Assembly (NCBI RefSeq): GCF_000400465.1
Contig: NW_008806297.1
Location: forward strand, 1 to 64,000
Direction: 5' to 3'
DNA: 64,000 nucleotides
Origin: Wallemia ichthyophaga EXF-994
Taxonomy: Eukaryota > Basidiomycota > Wallemiomycetes > Wallemiales > Wallemiaceae
Both the position numbers and the translations under genes were made by a program. This document shows, piece after piece, positions 10,541 to 22,497 of this stretch; positions within the stretch are counted from its first letter, which is position 1, and every line of letters starts with the position of its first letter. The notes beneath the pieces were generated by a model, which saw nothing but the letters and a program-made list of their open reading frames with translations, was not told the DNA's origin and ran no database searches.

Positions 10541-12066
10541 CTGTGACGTAAACTCGATCTATAATGTTCTAATTCCAAACTTATCAACCTTGGCACAAAT
10601 AATTTCATTGATCCGTCCCAGCAATCCATTTTTGAGAATGCTATGATGAAAAGCGCCCTTCACCTTATCGTGATTATTAAAAGAAGTCTCGGACGCTTAT
10701 CACGTACAAGTTTGTTACTAAAATTTTACTCACAGTGATTTCACATCTAAAGGAGATAATCACGAAAACTAGAGCGGTTAATCTTTCGAGTAGCGAGAAT
10801 CTTTCTTGCTTTGTTTGGGACTACTCAGCTTTGTAAATCATTGAATCAGTTGTGACGCGGTGAAGTAGATCCACGTAATGAAGAGATGCATATTTTAGAT
10901 CATTGTTATATTCGTGGGCGAGTAATCATTCAATCAATACAAAGTTCTGATTGATGCAACCGGTAAGATGAGCACCCATCATCATCGAATTGGCTGAAAC
11001 TTGTCACACGGGCAGCCTTTTGATGGCTGCTAGCTAGATTTGATACTCAGGATATATAAATCTCGCACTCTAAATGGCTTTTCAATGTCAATGAGATCTT
11101 AACCATGTCTCTTCCATAATTATTTGAAATCTCGAAATGCACCTGGTGAAGCCAAAGTCCCGATTTATGAGTTGGGCTGACCCCCCATTTTCTTTGCGTA
11201 AAGTGCATCTGATAGGCTTGCAATGACCTGAAATGTCAATGGTTTTTTTCTTGGAGCCGCCATTGAGTCCTGTGGACGCGACTTGTCGGGATACGTATAT
11301 CGTGTCTAGAAGGATGAGTATATTAAAGTTCCGGGTGCTTGAGATATCTATCAGCCAGGAATGTTTGTTTCTATCGACTAAGCACGCGAAAACCTTTATA
11401 TATGTCCTTTAGCGTACTCCAGAGCGATGTCGGATTGCAACTTCCGAACAGCCCATAGGGCGCAAATGGAGACACATGAACACAATACTGGCGAGATATT
11501 GTAACGCCTATTCAGGACTATTTATGAAGCTTTTTTATTTGGAGATCATCAAAACTCGTAAATGCGCCGTCTGAGATGAGATAGGTGGTAGTCAAGAAAT
11601 CCCACTAAGTGGATATTGGGCAGAGGATTGAGATGGGGATGTATTTGGAATGCTGGAAATGTTATGAAAATAATGGTGTTGCTAAAGTTTTCAAATTGTC
11701 AGTATATGGTTTCTCTGCGTTCGTCTTTGCACTTATTTGGCTATTTGCACAGTAATTGGAGTAGATATGATTCTTTCAACTGCTAATCATCTGCTTAATC
11801 CTATTTTTAGTAATTTAAGTATTAATTGCCATATTCAAACCACTCTGCCACTTCTGTCCGTCTTTCTACATCAGCCTATATGCAACGACAAAAGGCAGCG
11901 GCAGAGAATAAGTAGAGTCGTAGCTCTTTGATAACGCTACAATACTACGATGAGCAAAATATCGCAGAATTCTGCAAAAAAAAGCTGATCATACGACTGA
12001 CATCATTGGAACCACACGGTTACGCCATCATATTCCTTCTTCGTATCCATCGTCATCAAAAGCAAA
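10541..12066. other. 1.5-kb gene-poor spacer
   Basis: I read both strands and found no domain-bearing frame; the longest open frame (11737-11931, 64 codons) has no recognisable content. No tRNA, snRNA or rRNA was recognised. The 3' part must hold the promoter of the DUF3429 gene at 12067. Confidence 0.45.
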
Positions 12067-13121
12067 ATGTTTTCAAAACTTGCGCTTAGAAATTTCAAAA
12101 GCTCAGCTCGCACACTAGCATCACGCAGCTCTGCGCCGCTCTCTCAGCGCACATTCGCAACGAACAGCAAGCTCCTCTCGGCGAACAGGGTATCGCACAA
12201 CCCAACTTCCGACAACCCACAGCACGCGGCAGAGAATGCCAAGCAGGAGGCCAGCAAAGTAGCCCACGATGTGAGCGACTACATTTCAGGTGGTCAAGCG
12301 GCGCAATTGGGCAGTGAGCCGCACATGCACCCAACTATTGGAAAGGAATTCGAGACAATGACGCGAGGTCTGTACGTGAATATCCCACGCCCAGCCATCT
12401 TGTGGGGAGCCTTAGGTGTGTGATGCTCTATGACGTCATGGCGTTAAAGACTTAAAAAAGACGTATTTCTAACAAGAATCATTTAGGCGGTGTACCATAC
12501 CTCGGTACAACAATCTCGCATGTTTATCTCAGCTCGCAGCTCTACAGCGCTAATATGGGCGTACCGGATATCGACATGGCCAGCGTGAGTCACCTGCTGT
12601 CGACTGTGGAGAACATCCAGATAGGGTATGGTGCAGCTATGCTGTCGTTCCTCGGCGCTATTCACTGGGGTATGGAGTTTGCAGAATTTGGCGGCAGACA
12701 GGGCAACCAGAGATACTTGATCGGTGTCGCACCTTTCGTCATCGCCGCTATGTCGACTGTGCCAGGCTGGCAGTTGGGCATGATCACCCAGTGGACTGGA
12801 TTCGCTTACCAATGGGGCATGGACACTAAGTTGACGCAGAGGGGATGGACTCCGCACTGGTTCGCTGCGTACAGATTCTGGCTCACAGTCGCTGTTGGCT
12901 CACTCATCTTGCTCTCACTAGCAAGCTCAAACTACTTTACTCCAAGAGTTGGCTCGAACCTTGAAGAGAGAAGATTGCTGCAATCTCAAAAGACTGGCAA
13001 GCTTGCAGGATATACCAAGTCAGAATCAGGCTCAGAGATTGACGAGGACCCAACCGGCAACGTCTTTGGTGTGATCAAGAAGAAGGAATCTGGAGACAGC
13101 GAGGGTGAAGAAGAGGAGTAA
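12067..13121 (+). CDS. DUF3429 (TMEM69-like) mitochondrial membrane protein
   Basis: Exons 12067-12415 and 12487-13121 (71-nt intron with a CTAAC branch site) encode 327 residues. The N-terminus (MFSKLALRNFKSSARTLASR...) is rich in Arg/Ser/Ala and lacks acids, a typical mitochondrial presequence. After it come several membrane segments with the DUF3429 pattern: RPAILWGALGGVPYLGTT, MLSFLGAIHWGMEF, RYLIGVAPFVIAAMS, then YRFWLTVAVGSLILLSLA. The tail is acidic and disordered. The family is widespread in fungi and animals, and its molecular role is not established. Location in the inner mitochondrial membrane is inferred from the presequence and segments. Confidence 0.8.
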
Positions 13122-13269
13122 ATTGCTAATAAAGATTAAAATTTTGTAATGAGAAACGCCATATGAACAATTGTCATGTAACTCTAATGTTTTGCCAGAT
13201 TATCTAATGCTTTGCCGGTTTAGCTCTGCCTAAAGTTAGCCATGTCAGTAAATCACGGTAACAACAGAC

Positions 13270-13981
13270 TCACCCATCTACGAACATGTTCCTCGTCGCC
13301 GACGGCAACTGTACGACCATACCATCCATGCTCTTAGCGACGTGTACCTGGCATCCCAACCGGGAGCTTGAGTAAGGTTAGAATAGAACTGAACAAGGCA
13401 TTTGAAACACACGTATCAGTCAATCCAAAAGCCAAATCGAGCATATCATTCTCATCGTCCGATGGTTCTTCGAGCTGGTCGAATACTTGAGGCTGTAGTA
13501 TAACGTGACACGTTGAGCAAGCACAGCTGGCTTCACATGCGCCTGAGTTTGTCGTTGGATTAGACAGGGCCAAAAGTACACCAAGTACGCGGTACACACC
13601 TTCCAAATCCACATCCCATTCGTGTGCCAAATGCAAAAGATCGTCGCCTTCATGTGTTTCTATAGTTTTTATTGGATTCTTCTTTGAATCGACGAAATGA
13701 ACTTTGATGCTGGGTCCATGTGAGACGGTGGCTGGGGAGTACAACGAGTAGAACGCACCCTTCCCCTTTTTTAGGCCTGACGATATCACCGTGGTATTTG
13801 GCTGTGTAGTGTCAGGAATACGCTCGATCTGATTGGCCTGTGATTGGCCTGTGGACTCAGACTGACTCAACGAAGTGGTAAATGGCCGCTGTACTCGAGG
13901 CAGTGGCAATAGACTCCTGCTTCTCGCTGTCAATCCAATTCCTCTCAGTCCTACTCTTAAATTTATGCTTTTCCTTATCAT
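13270..13981 (-). CDS. YAH1: Mitochondrial [2Fe-2S] ferredoxin (adrenodoxin type)
   Basis: Exons 13981-13600, 13542-13413 and 13366-13270 encode 202 residues. A basic presequence precedes a [2Fe-2S] ferredoxin fold. The key segments are IKVHFVDSKKNPIKTIETHE, then WDVDLEGACEASCACSTCHV and, after the acidic patch EEPSDDENDMLDLAFGLTDT, SRLGCQVHVAKSMDGMVV. The four cluster ligands are the Cys residues in the C-x5-C-x2-C group and the late Cys in RLGCQV; there is an extra Cys within the first group. The protein supplies electrons for Fe-S cluster assembly and heme A/ubiquinone synthesis in the matrix. The first intron (13543-13599) splits the DLEG-ACEAS loop, and without splicing the cluster motif would be broken. 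Confidence 0.92.
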
Positions 13982-14125
13982 GATGATGGTGTGTGAGGAA
14001 GAAGACCATTTCGACGTGACGTAAGTAAATGCAATATTTGATTAAAATACAGTTTCTCTATATTTATGTGTTTGTGCTTATGTTTTATCTTCATATTTGT
14101 ATGCCTATGTTTATGATGCAGTGCG

Positions 14126-16506
14126 CTAGGTACGCTGCTGATTACGCTTTGTCGGTGTCCACCACTGCGGTTCCCAATTCAATCTGCTATACTCGACCTC
14201 CTCATCTCCGAGCTCCGTTCCAAAATCGAAAACATTGATGAAAGTCTGTCCCGACATTTTATTCGACGCTGCAACGAGATAGCGATCAGATATTGCCACC
14301 TGCCAAATATGCATTAGGTTGCTCAGTATATCCTTCTTAAGTTTACCATCGCGCGCGTTCCACATCTTGAGCATCCCATCGCTACCAGAGATAATTTTCT
14401 GCTCGTCGTGGGCCATGCAGCTGATAGCGCTGTCGTGTCCATCGAGCACATGCTCACATTCGCCACTACGCAGATTCCATATCTTCAGATTCGAGTCAGC
14501 GCCGGCAGAGATGAGACTATTTGAGTTGAGACCGAGCAGCCCAACGAGACTAGAGTGACCTGAGGTACTATCAGAGACCTACAACTACTCGTTTAATACG
14601 CAGACACCCACCATCAAGCGATTGCAGCTGCTCGCCTTTGTCCGTCGACCACACCTTCACCGAGCCATCATAGCTTCCAGAGGCGCACCTATTGCGCGGA
14701 GCGTCGAGGACGACTTTGTAAACTGGGTGTGCAAGTGTGAGCATCAGTTTGAATCTACGAAATACCCCACTTACCCATGTCATTGTGTCCTCGCAGCACG
14801 TGCTGCACATTACCCGTTACAGTATCCCAAATCCTCACAGCTTGGTCAATGTTAGCTAGTCTCACTCAAAGCCATGTGCACCCACTAAAATCATAGCTGC
14901 CAGAGACAAGTGTCCGTCCGTCGCCAGCCACACTGCGCACGGCATTGGTGTGCCCCGAGAGCAACTTGAGCGGCCAAGGATTATCGCGCGCCCTTACGTC
15001 CCCATCATTGATCGTCCACGGCTCGTCTCTCGTTGGCGAGGGTAATCTCCAGATGCGTATTGTGAAATCTCGTGAACCACTAACGATAATAGGATAAGGC
15101 GGCTCATACTCCCTCGTAGATACGTTCCATTTGGGCATTATAATAGCCAGGCATCGAACAGTTGAGAAATGCCCCCAGAGGACATGCGTACATCGACCCG
15201 AGGGTATATCCCACACTCTAACGGTGCGGTCCGTAGCGCCGCTAACGAGAGTGTCACCGACATACTGTAATGCCCACACACCGCCAGTATGACCTCTCAA
15301 TCTTTTTCTCAAACGACCAGTTTTAGTGCAGCTTATATCGATGCTTTTGTCGTCACCATCGGACGCTGTAACTATTTTGTCCGAATCGAACTGCAGACAA
15401 GTGACGACATTCTGGCCATGTCGTTCAAACTCTATTGAAGAACGCGGCTCGTTCTCAAACCAATTATTTCGAACGGCGTGTCTCTTTTTGAGGATATGCT
15501 TATATGGATGGCTTTTCCAAATGCTGGGTGATTTAGCCGGCGGTGTACTAGATTCGGAGCTGGCGACGGGAGGCGGAGTGAGAGGGGTACGCGAGGCGTG
15601 TGAGGGGTAAGTGGGTTGTGAACTGTGAGTGACTTGCGTTTTATGTATGCTATCCTGCTCCGCTTCTTCCAGACTGGCGCAGTGAGTGGTGCGATTGGCA
15701 TGCTGATACGCTTCCTGGCGTTGAGCAACAAGGTGGTCCTCATCGCCGAACCACAAGTCGGATCGAATGCCAGCGCTCTTCCAAGCAGCACGGTCTTGAT
15801 CGATAAGCCTGCGCCATGTCTTGGACACAGTCGCCGCACGGCCCAAATCGTCAATATCGAGCTGGTTGAGAATGAGCGAGGAAATTTCGAGCGGCAGATC
15901 AGCCACAAAATCTTTCTGTAGCGCTGGACTGATAAATTCGTGTACATTCCTTATCGCGGTTATGTCAGAAAGACGTAAGAGGTTGAGAAGTATATGCGAC
16001 TGGGTGGCAGTGGATAGGGATGGGTATACGTTGAGTAGGTGGGGGAAAGAGAGAAGTACAGGGAGTGTGTTATTGTGAGTGTGGCTGCTAGTGTGACTGT
16101 GACTGTGATGCGCACCGCTGTCATCCCACTCAGAACTCCGTTCAAAGCGTGGTGGACTGGCCAGTGGACTGGGGAGGGGTGATCTGACGCTGCCGCTACT
16201 GCCAACAACACCAACGCCTTCATCGCGTAACTTCTTTTTCGGCGGACTGTCCATCGATCGCTGCCTGTGGACATCGTAGCTCTGGTAGCTCGCCGTATGG
16301 CCATTTGGGAGACTGAAATTGAAGCTGGCGACGCTCTCTGGTAGCTGGCTTGTACACAGCGGATACTGCTTCCGATTAAGCTGAAGGGGCTCAGAGCGAA
16401 GACTGTTGACAGGAATCTCAGGATAATCTATTATAGTCTTCTTTGTCGTAGTCACTATCTCCGTCTGGACCGTTGGCTCTAAATTTATGAAATGCTTTTC
16501 TGACAT
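14126..16506 (-). CDS. CDC4: F-box/WD40 substrate receptor, Cdc4-like
   Basis: Four exons, 16506-14886, 14840-14775, 14722-14612 and 14559-14126, encode 743 residues (introns 45, 52 and 52 nt). A disordered Ser/Pro/His-rich N-terminus holds a KKKLR-type basic patch. An F-box lies near residue 205-250 (DLPLEISSLILNQLDIDDLG, followed by SKTWRRLIDQ). The C-terminal half is a WD40 propeller with repeats such as LRGHTGGVWALQYVGDTLVS, RTVRVWDIPSGRC, LLSGHTNAVRSVAGDGRTLV and SGSYDGSVKVWSTD. Cdc4/Fbw7 is the receptor of SCF ubiquitin ligases for phosphorylated cyclins, CDK inhibitors and transcription factors. Fission yeast has two paralogues (Pop1, Pop2), so the exact orthology is open. Confidence 0.88.
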
Positions 16507-16737
16507 GACCGTTTGTCACTTAGACACACGGCTGTAAATCTAAATAGCATCCGGATAATTAATTTTCACTACCGCATCCGTAATCATCCGGTAAGCGTAC
16601 CAGCAATTACTCTCTCACACATATACCAATTCCGGCGATTCCCTTTGATTAGCACGTATCGTCACAATGTCTTACGTCATTTTCACGTAAAAGTATTTGT
16701 ATTCTTCATTAAAATGCTTTATTATATTTCTTTTGGC

Positions 16738-19709
16738 TTAATGCCTTGGTGGATATTCACTGTATGCAGGTGCAGGGGATTCATTCACTACTGTTAAGTG
16801 CGTACGCGAGTCAGTTGCCGAATTGACCGACGCCTCACTCAATTCTGACTCAAAGCTATCCATCCGCTGTGGCATTGGTCTGTCAAAGGCGTTTATTGGT
16901 CTGCTGAATGTATTCACCGTTGGCGTCGCTTCGTCTTCTTCATCGTTCAAGTTCACAGGCGAATAAACCCCTTGATTATTCCTCATGCTATCCAGTAGCG
17001 GTCTTTCATAACTTTCATCTACCTTGTGCAGCGATCCAGTCGAAATGCCAAAGTCATTATTATGTGCTTGCTCAGCCAATGTGTCCTTAGATTCTAAAAT
17101 TGAAGGCATTCCACCTTTATTAAATGCTAAAGTCGGTCCTGTCGACTGATAGTAACTATACATACTCCCAGGTGTACCCGCACCCGTTCTATCAATGTTG
17201 TTTCCAGCAACTGCCGAATTAAGTGATCTGAAATCCCAATCCATCTCTCCGCGATCTCTAATCGGCAGCTCCTCCAGCTGTTCCTCTGTAACAGCCTCGA
17301 ATTTAAGTCCATCCGATACGATCTCCTCCTTGAAGTTGTTCGATTTGTGCGTGAACTCTGGTAGCACTTGTTCAAGAAGATGAACATGTTTATCGTGAAC
17401 TTGTATAGTAAACAGATCAGCATGAAGGGCTGCATGACCAAATCGTTTCGCAAGTCTCCCTCTATTCACGTCCGCGTTCTGGTTGTGCACTTTGCTCGTC
17501 GCCGCCTCTACACTGCCTGGTAAGTAGTAATAGAACTGCTTTGAGAACTTCCTGTTGAGCATGTACTTGAATACGATAACGGCAATAATTGGTGGGATCG
17601 CCGCTGCCCACTTTCCATAACCCCAACCCATCTTGAGGCCAAGCGATAGAAGAACAATGAGTTGCATCGCTATTAGCGAGAAGAGCATTCTGTTCATAAT
17701 GACATTCCATATTCTTCCGCCTGTTTCAACCCCCGTCACGAAAACGTACATTAGTTGATATTTTTGAACAAATGCGCTAATCAGGAATATAATAAACGCA
17801 GCTGCAGCGACAAGAGGTGCAATTGGAGCATAAATCATTGCAACACTAGCCATGAAAAGCATTGAGGCGTAGTAAACTGCATATTCGAATGGAGGTGGAC
17901 TAGTCCATTCCTAAGTTTACAGTGAGCATGTTTTCCTTTCAAAACCCAAAAAAAAAAAAGACTTACTTTGATATCTCTCGGTGTTCTACCAAACACATGC
18001 GTACGGATAAAGATAAAGATGAGATTGGTGAGTTGAGCGAGATCGAAGAATACCAAAAAACCTCTCATTGGGAACCACTTGAGCCAGAATGACGCCTGAC
18101 TGACATAGGCGCTCTCTATATCTGAAGGAAGTGACTTTAAAGTCGCCGTTATCTCCGAAAGGCTGTTCTGGTCGTGCGCATGTGACACAATACTGCTGAT
18201 AAGACGGAATGCAACACCGATCAGAGTGAAGATGAACAATTGAGAGATGATCAAGAAAGCAAATAAGCGTGCTATAACAGCTCTGTCTAATCTAGATTCT
18301 GTTGCTGCACCCTTATACTGCGTCAACTTTCTAATAATGATTGGTAAGTAGTATGCGAAAATACCGGCCACTATAGGCGGTAAAATACCAGCCATAACTG
18401 AGAACGTCCATGGTGACTTACTCTGCCAATCTCTCAAGCCCTCAAAGTAAACAGCTGTTGCAGATATGTTTGCGAGGAAGGATATGAAAACGAGTGGGAT
18501 AGTGTTGAGGAAGCAAACGAAAGCCAAAAAGAGCCATCCCCACATCTTGGTAATCCCTGATGGAGGGTTGGTAAGATTGCTCCATATAATATCTCTTGGA
18601 TTAGGTGCGAGTTCAATGTTTGTGCCGTTTGGGTGTTTGTTTCTGCACTTCTGAGCGACAACGTGTGCAGCTGGAATGGAGACCAGCGAAGCAAAGCCAA
18701 AGTTTTCAGCTTTTTTGAATTCGTGGTTATCTCTTGTAGCTTCAATTTGAGTTTCGTAACGCTTTATTTTATCAGTGTAGTACGTGATAGCATCAACCTG
18801 TTTTCCACCGAAACAAAGAAAACCACCAACTCTATGAAGAGGACGTGGTCTGTTCGCAATGGTGCCTTTCTTAAAGTATGTAGTGAGAGTCTGCTCGAGT
18901 TTCTTGACGGCATTGTTGTGTTTTTCTATAAATGTAGGTAATTTCCCAACCCTTCTTGAAACATGCGTAGAGCTGAATTCATACGGAACTTCAATCGAGC
19001 GTTTATTTTTCCTGGAGTTGAGAGCATTAGGGTCACTCTTGAGAATAGAGAGGAGACCGCGATCAGACATGAGTTTCTTCGGTAGATTTTGAATGAGGAG
19101 GGTTCTGGCATAGAGGCTTGTTTGGTACTCTTCAGATCTAAACCACTCCTTACGCAAAGTAACCATTTCGCGTGTATGTACCCAGATTCTCCAGAGAACG
19201 ACAGCAACAATAAAGTAAGCAGCAGCGCAGTGAGCCCAGAGTACACGACCACTAACTGCGATGATAGTGGTAGCGTCTAGCCAAGTTCTATCAGCTTCAT
19301 CGATGTATTTATAATTGTAGACGGTATTGATAGGGATCAGCGCGCCGCAACAGATAACAACGATACAGCCGAATACTTCGCAGAGCAAGCGCAGGAATCT
19401 AATAAAGGTGACTGCATCGAGACCAATCTTGTCAACCAATTGAGATTCCTTCATGGAGAACATGGGCTTCACCCAGCTAAACAAGCTGTCATTGAGTTTT
19501 GGGAGGTGTTTGACAGCGTCGAGAGACTGTTTAGCTTTGGGGGCATAAACAACCTTGTTGCGCGGTCGGAGAAGGGAGAATAGGAGTACGACGATGAGGG
19601 ACACCGAGGTCATAACGGCGAACTGCAACCACACGGCAGAAGCGTCAACGTGCTTTGAGTTGTTGTATGTTCTGAGAGCATCCTCTGAGATGTCTGCGAA
19701 GTCGACCAT
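16738..19709 (-). CDS. CSC1/OSCA/TMEM63-type calcium-permeable channel (DUF221)
   Basis: Exons 19709-17967 and 17910-16738 (56-nt intron containing a 12-nt T-run) encode 971 residues. The layout is that of the Csc1/OSCA family (Rsn1/Phm7 in yeast). One N-terminal membrane segment (VWLQFAVMTSVSLIVVLLF) is followed by two more and then a long cytosolic RRM-like domain with TLLIQNLPKKLMSD. The 7TM channel block then includes WAFVCFLN-type helices, ATRSLDRAVIARLFAFLIIS-like and FEYAVYYASMLFMASVAMIY segments. The last ~250 residues are cytosolic, with many Ser/Asp/Glu. These proteins form osmosensitive or mechanosensitive cation channels. The downstream neighbour on the same strand is CDC4, 231 bp away. 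Confidence 0.85.
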
Positions 19710-20433
19710 AAGTGGGGGTTAAGCGTGAGGTGTCTGTGCTGTGATTGATTACAAGGGGACAATGGCCGTCTAGCGGTATAAATAGGCGGACGTGAATAAT
19801 TTGATTTGGTGGTTAGTTTCAAGTCGCTCAAATCTAGCTGCGTGTATTTGTCTTAAATCATGGCCCAGTCCAGTCCTGAATTCTCGACTTAGACTTGTAA
19901 CTGAATGTGACTCCAACGAAAGCGTCTGTGACAAGTTGATCATTAAAGAGGTAATACATCTGCTCTTTACAGTCCTCCTTGTACGAGATTATTCCTATCG
20001 CCGAATACCAGCAGTAACACCAAGAGCTCTAAACTTACGGGAGAATCAATTGCAATTACTGTCAGTAAAGAAAGCGTTTAGACACGCATATATCTTAGCA
20101 TGGGAGTGATTAGTATTATATCAAATCAGTCTCCCGGAACTTTGGACAGCACAGGCTGAGCTATCCACTAGAACGCATAACATGGCAATGGCTAGCAATA
20201 ACCATCCGATTTGGCTACTCTAGGCCGTTACTTAATCATAGCATCGCATTTTTCGCGAGTCTAATTGGGCTCTTGGCATAAGACTGCATTGCAGCAACGG
20301 CACACACAGTCGCTTCAAGTGAATTAAAGGTGCAAAATATAAATATAATCAACAATTATACTAAAAAGAACATTTCAGTACAAAATCAGTGCTCTCACAG
20401 CTCACACTGCATTGTGACTTTATGTATTACATT
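19710..20433. other. Spacer between CSC1-like gene and FCF1
   Basis: The CSC1-like promoter lies at the left end. A 105-codon open frame on the plus strand (19792-20109) has no domain and unlike composition, so I do not call it. No RNA gene recognised. Confidence 0.4.
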
Positions 20434-21328
20434 TTACAAAGGAGCTCCTTGGTCAGGCAGTCTCTCTATAGCGTATCGATGATTTACAATGTACATGAGC
20501 GGGATTCCCTTTGTGCTGGTGTGAGTGGAATAATTCACCTAAGCTCCTTACTCACAGGAACCTTTCTGACCCTCCTTCTAAGCTCTCTATCGCAAGTTGC
20601 GACGATATAACACTTGTGCGCTTGTATACGCTGTATTATACAGTCATCTGCGTATGTACCCTTGTGAGAGCAAGGAATACGCAAGAAACGTGGATCTTTC
20701 GCGACTCTGTGAGGTTGTGGGAGATGAGTGATAGCTCTATATAGCTACACAACAACGCTCACCTCAAAGCCATTCTATACTTTGTACCAAGTTTTTCCAA
20801 CTCCGCGATAACGCAGTCAGAGACACAAGGGATGCCTGTTGAAGGAGTAAGAGGAGTGTTATGTATACACGCCTAGCAACTCACACTTTGCAAATAAGCA
20901 ATCCATCATTCCCTGCACCAAATCGAGCTTATTCTGTAAGCTGAAGTTTATAACTGGTGAGGGGAGTAGTGAGTGGTGATCCACGGCATGAGAATGATTC
21001 CAGCCCACAATTTGTATCAATCAGTACGTGATAAGGCGGGGCTAGAGCTTCATTGTGACTAAAGAAGAGGGAATGTGAAAGCTGCGGACTGGGAAAGCGC
21101 AAGAAAGGCAAATAAGAATGATACTGTGTGTAGTGCTACCTACTCACGTATGCTTCACTTGCTTCTCCTCTCTCTCCTTCCTCTCCTTATCTTTCTTCTC
21201 CTGATTATGCTTGAGGCGTGGATCGCTGGGATTTATCATACGCTTAACTTGAGCGAAGTTCCTCGTCTTCTTTGCTTTACCCTGGAAATTGTGAGCGCGT
21301 GGCTGCGTCTATGAGCCTCACCCACCAT
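20434..21328 (-). CDS. FCF1: rRNA-processing PIN-domain protein Fcf1/Utp24
   Basis: Seven coding exons within 0.9 kb: 21328-21326, 21281-21148, 21088-21009, 20953-20885, 20835-20763, 20706-20556 and 20508-20434. They sum to 585 nt, 194 residues, the usual Fcf1 length. The first coding exon is only the ATG; splicing gives [15 protein letters not shown], exactly the family N-terminus. The PIN nuclease domain follows: [12 protein letters not shown], then [29 protein letters not shown] and [20 protein letters not shown]. The acids in DTN, DC, DDC and CDRE are the predicted metal ligands. Fcf1 is a U3 snoRNP/SSU processome component that cleaves pre-rRNA at early 18S sites in the nucleolus. Six introns of 44-59 nt were placed by phase and by the protein match. 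Confidence 0.93.
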
Positions 21329-21396
21329 CACCGTCGTTTGATAACAAGTTTTCTGTTTCTTCCGCCTACAATCAACAGCTCAGATACGCAAATAAA
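21329..21396. promoter_or_regulatory. 68-bp divergent promoter between FCF1 and a small gene
   Basis: Only 68 bp separate the ATG of FCF1 (minus strand) from the ATG of the small plus-strand gene. The two transcription units must share or overlap promoters and leaders. No specific factor site is claimed. Confidence 0.55.
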
Positions 21397-21633
21397 ATGG
21401 AAAGACCTCTTCAGCCACCAACGCTATTCAAGCCCATTTCCTCAGTCCCCGTCACAGACGAGCAGGCTCAAATATTACTCAACGCCTTCCTCGACAACTA
21501 CAAAGATCCTACGCCTACGAAAGCAGCTCTCGAGAGACTGAGAGCTGGTATGCTTGGTGAGGATGTTGAATACGACCAGTATGAGCAGGACGAGGTGCAC
21601 GAGGACTATGACGCCGGGGGAATGGCCCAGTAA
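21397..21633 (+). CDS. Small acidic protein, unknown
   Basis: An intronless 78-residue frame starting MERPLQPPTLFKPISSVPV. The middle (TDEQAQILLNAFLDNYKDPT, then ALERLRAGMLG) looks helical, and the end is strongly acidic (EDVEYDQYEQDEVHEDYD). I do not recognise the family. The composition is that of a real soluble protein, the frame begins 68 bp from the FCF1 start in a divergent pair, and the stop is followed by AT-rich 3' flank, all of which favour a gene. It may be a small nuclear or complex subunit, but nothing in the sequence fixes that. Confidence 0.6.
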   Translation: MERPLQPPTLFKPISSVPVTDEQAQILLNAFLDNYKDPTPTKAALERLRAGMLGEDVEYDQYEQDEVHEDYDAGGMAQ

Positions 21634-22198
21634 TATCTACTCAATGTGTACGTGCCACATTACCCACTTTCCACCCCCATAACACCCATGCACAGCTATT
21701 CCAATGTATTTTTATGTAAATGTATTCCCCATATACACAGCTAGACTTGTCCTTGATTTGACTCAAATCGGCTCAAATTTTCACATCACTTTGAACGAAA
21801 TAATTTGGATTTTAAGGTAAGTTTTGAAGCAGGGAATGGCGTAGTCTATCATGTCAGAATTCAGCCAGAAACTTAAAGCCCAGCTACTGCTATCCTTCAC
21901 TGCGCTAAATTTAACGAAAGCTATCGTCTTCGCAACGCAATATATGGCCGACATGAGGTAGATGGGATGGGGCAAAAAGCAAAAGCACTCTAACACAGCC
22001 ACTTAAGCCTCAAATTCTTTTACGGATGGGTCCCCTTGAACATCGTAAATCATCTCAAGTTGTCTCTGACTCCCAAATCAGCACTCGGGGTCTCACCAGA
22101 GCTATTTGGCTACTAAAGTGATTGAATTATGTTTTTAAAGGTTTGCTTTTTAGTTTTTTAGTCTTCTAATCACTGTTTAATTGACCCATTGAGTGGTG

Positions 22199-22230
22199 GA
22201 AAATTCTCACCAATTCAAACGAAGGAATGA
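22199..22230 (+). repeat. 32-nt direct repeat, copy A
   Basis: Copy A matches copy B at 22765-22796 in 28 of 32 positions by my count, including an identical core CGAAGGAATGA. It ends 24 bp before the ATG of the F-box-like relic, so it could be a promoter element or part of a duplicated unit. Confidence 0.75.
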
Positions 22231-22254
22231 TTTGAGCGTTCGCTTATAAAGAAA

Positions 22255-22497
22255 ATGCTTATGATAGAGGTGAAGGATATTAGCAAACATGTTGAAAAAA
22301 TTCCTTCACTGCTTTCCTCCGAAATTCAGAGGCACGTTGGTAATAGTCTTTTTTATCAGCATATTTATAGCTAAAACGTGTATCTTGGATTACCTTATAA
22401 AGACGCTGTAAATTTAAGTGGTTTAGCTACTCGGAAATTGCTAACATATCCACCTACAGCATATATTTCATTACCGGTGAACACACGCTGGGTTTAA
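22255..22497 (+). pseudogene. F-box-like gene remnant
   Basis: From the ATG at 22255 the frame includes KIPSLLSSEIQRHV, like the first helix of an F-box (LPxEIxxxIL). About 40 bp later a different frame reads YLGLPYKDAVNLSGLATRKL, like the second F-box part (YLPYKDAVNLSG), to a TAA at 22495-22497. A GTAATA donor and a TATAG acceptor lie between, but joining them meets an in-frame TAA before the second part. No downstream leucine-rich or effector region is left. Seen: two F-box-like halves. Inferred: decayed member of a lineage-specific F-box family. Confidence 0.45.

Noticed and set aside
10642-10650. ATGATGA box resembling a snoRNA C box
   Set aside because: No CTGA D box at a proper distance and no terminal stem; a chance match in AT-rich DNA.
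11737-11931. 64-codon frame upstream of the DUF3429 gene
   Set aside because: Too short, no domain, no homologous pattern, and lies in the likely promoter region.
19792-20109. 105-codon plus-strand frame between CSC1-like gene and FCF1
   Set aside because: No domain, no plausible start context, and composition unlike the neighbouring genes.
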